Assembly (NCBI GenBank): GCA_964445575.1
Contig: CAYULB010000003.1
Location: forward strand, 41,398 to 105,397
From: WJMT01 sp964445575
Lineage (GTDB): Bacteria; Acidobacteriota; Aminicenantia; Aminicenantales; Aminicenantaceae
Reading direction: 5' to 3'
Length of the DNA stretch: 64,000 nt
The position numbers were made by a program, and so were the translations under genes. Positions 59,173 to 64,000 of the stretch are shown here, in pieces (positions within the stretch are counted from its first letter, which is position 1; every line of letters starts with the position of its first letter). The notes beneath the pieces are model-generated. The model was not told where the DNA came from and ran no database searches. It saw only the letters and a list, made by a program, of their open reading frames with translations.

Positions 59173-60435
59173 ATGAATTCTATCAGGATAAAGAAAATTA
59201 ACGTCCAAAAAAACAGAGTCGATTTCTATATCGACATTCCTCAAGGGATCAAAAAGTACTTTCTTACAGACCATCTCTTTTTTGAATATGACAAAGATAT
59301 CTCACAGGTACCTCTCTCCATCCTGACCATTCCAGCTGTGGCAAACTTAATTTCTCTGTGTTGGGCACTAGGGATAAACTTACATGTCAAAGAGATTGAC
59401 TTTAACTTCTTGAAAAGCTTAGAAAAGGTAAGACAAATTTTTAATAAATGGTTCCCCCGGTTTGAATTGAAAAATGAAACAGTAACAGCTAACAAAATCC
59501 CAAAAAACCATTTCAAAAACACTCGACACACTCTCCTTTTTACATGTGGTTTGGATTCTTTGTTTTCGTATGTCCAGAATAGAGATAAGAACCCTATACT
59601 TGTAACCTATTGGGGGGCCGATATTTTCCTATCACAAAAAAGAAAATGGAATATGGTCAAGAAAAATATCGAACGATTTTGTGCACAGGAAAAGAAAGAA
59701 AACCACTTCATAAAAACTAATATGAGAGAGATCATCAATGGAACTAAATTATCAAGACAATTCAAACTGCGGACCTGGTGGGGGGAAGTGAATCATGGTT
59801 TGATGTTGATCGGCAGTCTTGCTCCCCAGGTAGTTCGAGATTCAAAAATGATAATCATCGGTGCTACTCATACTCATAATTTCCATTTCCCTTGGGGATC
59901 AAGTCCAGAAATTGATGAACAATTGGAAATTGCCAACATAAAAATTATTCATCATGGTTTCAGTTTCTCAAGGCTTGATAAAATAAATACACTCTCTCAA
60001 CACCCAGAAGTTCTTAAATTTTTAAAAGTGTGTTACTCTCCTTCCCAAAAATCAAACTGCGGAATATGTGAAAAATGCAGTAGAACCATTGTTGGTCTGA
60101 TCTTAGCTGACATCAATCCAAACAAATGCAATTTCTATTTTCGAAAAACTGATTTAATTAACATAAAGAAGTGTTTTGAAAAAAGGGCATTAAAACTACA
60201 CAATACATACTGGTGGAAAGAAATTCAGGATAGGATTCCTAAAGATATTCATAAATCTCATTTCTATATTCCTCAATTTTTTAACTGGTTAAGAGGCTTT
60301 AATTTCTCCTCATATGAACAATCTTCCCCCTACACACAAATAGATCAGTTAAAAAAATTGATACCAATTATTAATTTGAAAAATCTCTTCCAAATTTTCA
60401 TGTGGAAAGTTAAGAATTACTTGGTTAAAAAATAA
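59173..60435 (+). CDS. QueC-like PP-loop family protein, copy 1 (altered ATP motif)
   Basis: About 420 residues from ATG 59173 (TTG 59161 also in frame). The N-terminal 110 residues are a conserved extra domain (FFEYDKDISQVPLSILTIP). The PP-loop region reads LLFTCGLDSLFSY at about 124-129: the usual SGGxDS is TCGLDS, so the nucleotide motif has lost its first two typical residues. KKNIERFCAQEKKENHFIKT follows. The cysteine set VCYSPSQKSNCGICEKC gives C-x8-C-x2-C-x2-C, the zinc site of QueC-type enzymes. It is a paralogue of 61546-62856 (about 40 percent identical by eye). It may be a catalytically altered partner subunit. Function unknown. Confidence 0.8.
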   Translation: MNSIRIKKINVQKNRVDFYIDIPQGIKKYFLTDHLFFEYDKDISQVPLSILTIPAVANLISLCWALGINLHVKEIDFNFLKSLEKVRQIFNKWFPRFELKNETVTANKIPKNHFKNTRHTLLFTCGLDSLFSYVQNRDKNPILVTYWGADIFLSQKRKWNMVKKNIERFCAQEKKENHFIKTNMREIINGTKLSRQFKLRTWWGEVNHGLMLIGSLAPQVVRDSKMIIIGATHTHNFHFPWGSSPEIDEQLEIANIKIIHHGFSFSRLDKINTLSQHPEVLKFLKVCYSPSQKSNCGICEKCSRTIVGLILADINPNKCNFYFRKTDLINIKKCFEKRALKLHNTYWWKEIQDRIPKDIHKSHFYIPQFFNWLRGFNFSSYEQSSPYTQIDQLKKLIPIINLKNLFQIFMWKVKNYLVKK

Positions 60436-60437
60436 AA

Positions 60438-61412
60438 ATGGAAACAATAGACAAGTTAAAAGAAAGGATTCATTTAGAGCTTAAAGGGCTTATTGCTGGC
60501 AAATACTGCCTCCTTGACTGCCCCTGGTACAGTAATCCCGGAGACCATCTCATCTGGCTCGGAGAAGAACTCTATTTGCATGAAAATGTATCACATAAGT
60601 GTGTGTATCTTTCCTCCATATTTGACTTCTCAGAAAAATGCATTCCCCCTGCAAGTACCATCGTTTTTCGTGGTGGAGGAAACTTGGGCGACCTGTATTC
60701 AAGACATGACAGGTTTCGATTGAAAATCATTCACGAATTTAAAGACCATCCCATTAGAATATTCCCACAAACGGTTTTTTACCAAGAAAAATCAAATTTC
60801 ATCCGTTTGATTGAAACACTTGAATCCCACCCTGACCTTATATTGTGTGTAAGAGATAAAAGAAGCTATTCATTAATAAAGGAAGCCTCTCGTAAAATAA
60901 AAGTCTTACTTGTTCCGGACATGTCTTTTCAGCTTACTGACTTTTTTTCTCCCCGGAATTCAAAATCTTGTATATTATACCTTCTAAGACGGGACAAAGA
61001 ATCAAAGATAACACTTGATTTCAAAAAACTACCACGTGGGAAAGTTTGTGACTGGCCAAGAATGGGATTACCCCCAATCCTCAGAAAAGGGATTTCGCTC
61101 TTCACAATCACTCAGCTCTTTTTTATGAAAAAAAATTATCCTGCCACAAAAACTGTTCTCCTTAATCTAAGAGAGAAAGTAATAAAAAATGCCCTTTCTT
61201 TATATCATTCAAAAAGCATTATCATTTCAGATCGATTACATGCTCACATTCTGGCTCTTCTTTTAGGCAAAAAATGCATCCTTTTAGATAATTCCTATGG
61301 AAAAAACAGGGAATTTTACAATACTTGGCTGCAGGACATAAAAACAAGTTGTTTTGCAGAAAACTGTTACGAACTTTCTGCAATTCTTAAAAAAATACTA
61401 TGTTCAATTTGA
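60438..61412 (+). CDS. Polysaccharide pyruvyl transferase family protein
   Basis: 324 residues. Family landmarks: DCPWYSNPGDHLIWLGEELY near the N-terminus, VFRGGGNLGDLYSRHDRFR, RIFPQTVFYQ, and the C-terminal ISDRLHAHILALLLGKKCIL with DNSYGKNREFYNTWL. WcaK/EpsI-type enzymes add pyruvate ketals to sugars, or act as glycosyltransferase-like proteins in exopolysaccharide clusters. It starts three bases after the upstream PP-loop gene and is followed by its paralogue after a 133-base gap, so the trio probably forms one biosynthetic step series. Confidence 0.88.
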   Translation: METIDKLKERIHLELKGLIAGKYCLLDCPWYSNPGDHLIWLGEELYLHENVSHKCVYLSSIFDFSEKCIPPASTIVFRGGGNLGDLYSRHDRFRLKIIHEFKDHPIRIFPQTVFYQEKSNFIRLIETLESHPDLILCVRDKRSYSLIKEASRKIKVLLVPDMSFQLTDFFSPRNSKSCILYLLRRDKESKITLDFKKLPRGKVCDWPRMGLPPILRKGISLFTITQLFFMKKNYPATKTVLLNLREKVIKNALSLYHSKSIIISDRLHAHILALLLGKKCILLDNSYGKNREFYNTWLQDIKTSCFAENCYELSAILKKILCSI

Positions 61413-61545
61413 TTTAAGAAACTTATTAACGGATGTTCAACTTGTCTCCACACAATAACAATCAATATAAATAAGGAAAAGAAGGCAAGGCAGGTTATTA
61501 GAGAAAAATATTGTTTTCTTAGCTATTTATATGTTTAGATAGGAA

Positions 61546-62856
61546 ATGAAAATGAGCATCACGAATTGTCTTAAAATCAAGGAACCAACAATAAAAGAAA
61601 ATAAAATCTATTATTCCTTTGAAATATCCCCGGACATCAGAAAGTTCTTTCTGAGAGATAATTTTTATTTCGAATACGATAGCGATGTATCTCAAGTCCT
61701 TTTATCTATTGTTTATATCCCTCCAGTATCAAGTGTTATACATTTAGCCTGGGCATTAGGATTTCAAATATATGTTCCAGAACTAGATTCCGAATATTTA
61801 AAGAGCCTACAAGAATTAAAGAGAGTTGTTCAAAGCTATTTCCCTCAATTCCTCTTTAAAGAAAAGACTTTAATGGTTGAGAAAACAGTACAGAATAGTT
61901 TTCAAAATGACAGATACCTTCTTCTTTTCAGCGGCGGTCTTGATTCTTTATGCTCTTATATCTCCCATAAGGATAAAAATCCTATTCTTTGCACATACCA
62001 GGGTTTTGATATAAACAATGAAGCCAAGAGACACTGGAAAATAACAAAAAGAAATGTGGAACGATTTTGTGCACAGGAAAAACTGGAAAGACATTTTATA
62101 AAAACAAATATGATGCTAGATCTATTAAACACCGAAGAAATTGAGAAAAAGACCCACATTGCCGGATGGCGAAGTCTTGTGAGCAGTGGGTTAATGCTGG
62201 TCAGCTCATTGGCACCTTTTACAGTCCAAAATTCAAAAAAAATCATTATTGCCTCAGGTTCTAGTGATAGTCTCAACGGTGTCTGGGGTTCCTCTCCGGA
62301 ATTAGATAACAAAATAAGAATCGCCAACATATCTGTTCTCCATGACGGAGATACATCAAGCAGACAGAAAAAAATTGTCACTCTGTTCTCCCAACATCCC
62401 GAGTTATTTCCTTTTTTGAGAGTTTGTACTGAAAGTGTTGGAAAGCTGAACTGCTGCCGATGTGAGAAATGCTATCGGATGATAGTCGGCCTGCTGGTGG
62501 CTGGGATTGACCCGAATGACTGTAACTTTAAATTTAGTGAAAAAGATCTGTCCAAAATTATTAAAAAGTTCAAAAAGGGACAAATCAGCTCACACCCAAG
62601 CTATCTCATTCATCTATGGAGGGAATTTCAAGAATATATCCCTGATGATTTCAAGGGCCTTCCTCTTTCTTCCCAGGAACTCTTTCACTGGCTTAAAACG
62701 TATGATTTCGAGGAGCACAAAGTCCCTTTCTACCAGTATAAATTCTATCGAATAATGAGAAAAATAAAAAGATTCAGGTTCTGGCGTTTGAAATATAAAG
62801 CAAAGAGATTCTTACAGAATATCAAGGGAAAGGCTTATTCATGGGTATACAAATAA
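61546..62856 (+). CDS. QueC-like PP-loop ATPase, copy 2 (canonical motif)
   Basis: 436 residues (ATG two codons later at 61552 has the better-spaced AGGA site). The N-terminal extra domain matches copy 1 (FFLRDNFYFEYDSDVSQVLL). The PP-loop is intact: LLLFSGGLDSLCSYIS, S129-S134. Then KITKRNVERFCAQEKLERHF and a zinc-type set C-x8-C-x2-C-x2-C in CTESVGKLNCCRCEKCYRM. Such enzymes adenylate a carboxylate or amide with ATP and release pyrophosphate. In capsule loci related PP-loop proteins are amidotransferases; here the QueC-like zinc site suggests a different chemistry. The gene ends four bases before a repeat copy. Confidence 0.82.
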   Translation: MKMSITNCLKIKEPTIKENKIYYSFEISPDIRKFFLRDNFYFEYDSDVSQVLLSIVYIPPVSSVIHLAWALGFQIYVPELDSEYLKSLQELKRVVQSYFPQFLFKEKTLMVEKTVQNSFQNDRYLLLFSGGLDSLCSYISHKDKNPILCTYQGFDINNEAKRHWKITKRNVERFCAQEKLERHFIKTNMMLDLLNTEEIEKKTHIAGWRSLVSSGLMLVSSLAPFTVQNSKKIIIASGSSDSLNGVWGSSPELDNKIRIANISVLHDGDTSSRQKKIVTLFSQHPELFPFLRVCTESVGKLNCCRCEKCYRMIVGLLVAGIDPNDCNFKFSEKDLSKIIKKFKKGQISSHPSYLIHLWREFQEYIPDDFKGLPLSSQELFHWLKTYDFEEHKVPFYQYKFYRIMRKIKRFRFWRLKYKAKRFLQNIKGKAYSWVYK

Positions 62857-62860
62857 GCAT

Positions 62861-63013
62861 TGAGATCGGCTCGCCTAAAAGGATAAAATGGCGGTTATAA
62901 TGAAAAATAAAAACAAGAGTAATGTTCAATTCACTGTTCTTGAAAATATCTTGAATATCGCAGAGAAGAGAATAATAATGAAGGCATCACCATTTTTTTA
63001 TGAATAAGTCAGG
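62861..63013 (+). repeat. Partial copy of the MITE-like repeat (right part)
   Basis: Starts TGAGATCGGCTCGCCT, identical to 16 internal bases of the complete element at 24148-24401, and ends TTATGAATAAGTCAGG. The inner arms (AAAATGGCGGTT and GCATCACCATTTTTTTA) are slightly diverged. It fills the whole gap between the second PP-loop gene and the Alg14-type gene. Confidence 0.78.
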
Positions 63014-63019
63014 TCAATT

Positions 63020-63487
63020 ATGACCAAAGACAATGACGCAAAACTTTGTCTGGTTGCTTCCAGTGGGGGACATCTCTTACAACTGCACATTTTAAAAGAA
63101 TGGTGGAGCAAATACAATCGGATGTGGGTAACCTTTAGAAAAGAAGATGCTCTGTCTCTTTTAGAAAAAGAGAGAGTGTATTGGGCTTATTTTCCTACCA
63201 ACAGAAACATAAAGAATTTAATTCGAAATATTTTTCTGGCCATAAAAATCCTATGGAAAGAAAGGCCTAAGATAATTATTTCAACCGGAGCTGGGATAGC
63301 CGTTCCTTTCTTTTATGTGGGAAAATTATTAGGAATAAAGCTTCTGTTTATTGAAGTGTATGACAGAATTGATTCCCCCACTATCACCGGCAAATTAGTC
63401 TCCCCTGTGACCAATGCCTTCCTCCTTCAATGGGAAGAACAAAAGAAGTTTTATCCTAAAGGAAAAGTGATAGGACATTTACTATGA
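63020..63487 (+). CDS. Alg14/PssD-type membrane subunit of a UDP-sugar glycosyltransferase
   Basis: 155 residues. CLVASSGGHLLQLHILKEWW is the standard N-terminus; KIIISTGAGIAVPFFYVGKL and the KLLFIEVYDRIDSPTITGKL stretch match the Alg14/PssD/Cps14F family that anchors the catalytic Alg13-like subunit at the membrane. Its stop overlaps the next start by four bases. The pair should transfer a hexose onto a lipid-linked sugar. The repeat copy directly upstream leaves only the GGTCAATT leader, so transcription probably comes from further upstream. Confidence 0.9.
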   Translation: MTKDNDAKLCLVASSGGHLLQLHILKEWWSKYNRMWVTFRKEDALSLLEKERVYWAYFPTNRNIKNLIRNIFLAIKILWKERPKIIISTGAGIAVPFFYVGKLLGIKLLFIEVYDRIDSPTITGKLVSPVTNAFLLQWEEQKKFYPKGKVIGHLL

Positions 63488-64000
63488 TATTTGTCACAGT
63501 AGGCACTCATGAACAACCTTTTGATAGATTGGTCAAAGAAATTGATAGATTAAAAAAAATTGGAAGAATTGAAGAGCGAGTATTCATCCAATCTGGATAT
63601 TCAACTTACCAGCCCCGCTCCTGTGAATATGCCAGGTTTATCAAATTTCAGGAAATGATTGATATGATAAAGCAAGCGAGAATCATAATAACACATGGAG
63701 GGCCAGGAAGTATTATGTCTGTACTTTACAGAGGAAAAGTCCCCCTAGTAGTACCAAGGCAAAAAAAATATGGAGAACACGTTGATGACCACCAAGTTCA
63801 CTTCTGTCAATCATTCCAAAAAAAAGGGAAGATAATCGTGGCCTATGAAAGAGAGGAGATAGAAGAGAAAATAAAAAATTATCAACACCTGATAAAAAAA
63901 CTCCAAAAGAGAGACGAAGGAGTGACACACAAAATGAAAGTCCATAATTTTGCCCTTGTTGTAGAGAAACTATGTAATGAACTGTTGACTGAAAAGACTG
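63484..64000 (+). CDS. Alg13/PssE-type catalytic glycosyltransferase subunit (cut by window end)
   Basis: The frame is open from ATG 63484 to the last base; 172 residues are visible and no stop is reached. MIFVTVGTHEQPFDRLVKEI and ARIIITHGGPGSIMSVLYRG with VPRQKKYGEHVDDHQVHF are the classic Alg13/MurG-C-like signature that binds UDP-sugar. The family is about 150-175 residues long, so the end must be close by. It overlaps the Alg14-type gene (ATGA) as expected for the two-subunit enzyme. Confidence 0.9.
   Translation, partial: MIFVTVGTHEQPFDRLVKEIDRLKKIGRIEERVFIQSGYSTYQPRSCEYARFIKFQEMIDMIKQARIIITHGGPGSIMSVLYRGKVPLVVPRQKKYGEHVDDHQVHFCQSFQKKGKIIVAYEREEIEEKIKNYQHLIKKLQKRDEGVTHKMKVHNFALVVEKLCNELLTEKT

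Overview
The window looks like a chromosomal segment of an anaerobic or facultative, Gram-negative-type bacterium of moderate-to-low GC. It is rich in exported peptidases (CocE/NonD, M14, S10, two class-C-type serine hydrolases), c-type cytochromes, TPR/HEAT proteins and a NuoF-type flavoprotein. That mix is reminiscent of candidate phylum Aminicenantes or other Acidobacteriota-like lineages, but no marker gene (rRNA, ribosomal protein) is present, so this placement is only a guess.

Layout. 1-2334 (minus): a cut-off iron-sulfur-type protein, a hemerythrin protein and an AbiE-type toxin-antitoxin pair. 2722-7477 (plus): a GC-rich three-gene block (HEAT protein, HEWQH-motif exported protein, O-antigen-ligase/TPR protein) that contrasts with its AT-richer flanks. 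7918-8900: a MntA-like antitoxin with a truncated HepT, fused to the tail of a decayed sugar isomerase gene. 9020-11733: a sensor kinase, an unusual receiver-PAS-ATPase protein and an XRE regulator. 11979-15701: a small [2Fe-2S] protein, a 1025-residue NuoF-GltD-type fusion flavoprotein and an RRM protein. 15748-23972 (minus): SH3 protein, Ser/Thr kinase, FHA-GGDEF protein and hydantoinase HyuA/HyuB. 24422-33230: CocE hydrolase, then a DNA-repair neighbourhood (mutY, radical SAM, relic fpg, ligA, polX, DUF72). 33417-39169: serine hydrolases, FxsA, cation/proton antiporter.

39736-43778 is the most interesting locus. A three-rhodanese sulfurtransferase (EanB-like), a histidine N-alpha-trimethyltransferase (EgtD/EanA-like), a SufS-type cysteine desulfurase and a SufE form one tight operon. 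It reads as an oxygen-independent ergothioneine pathway with its own cysteine-derived sulfur supply.

43869-50269 holds an SLC13 permease, an ATP-grasp enzyme, a cytochrome c/beta-barrel fusion and a pentaheme cytochrome. 50407-56591 holds two carboxypeptidases, an exported methyltransferase and small membrane proteins. 57518-64000 begins a surface-glycan locus: nucleotidyltransferase, CDP-alcohol phosphatidyltransferase, two QueC-like PP-loop paralogues flanking a pyruvyl-transferase-family protein, and an Alg14/Alg13-type glycosyltransferase pair cut by the window end.

A non-autonomous MITE-like repeat is scattered through the window: one full 254-bp copy with 16-bp terminal inverted repeats next to TTAA, and four partial copies. 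Several gene relics (fpg, sugar isomerase, S9 peptidase, HepT, an unidentified membrane protein) show active gene loss. No rRNA, CRISPR array, intact transposase or prophage was seen; the only tRNA signal is a degenerate remnant near 47000.
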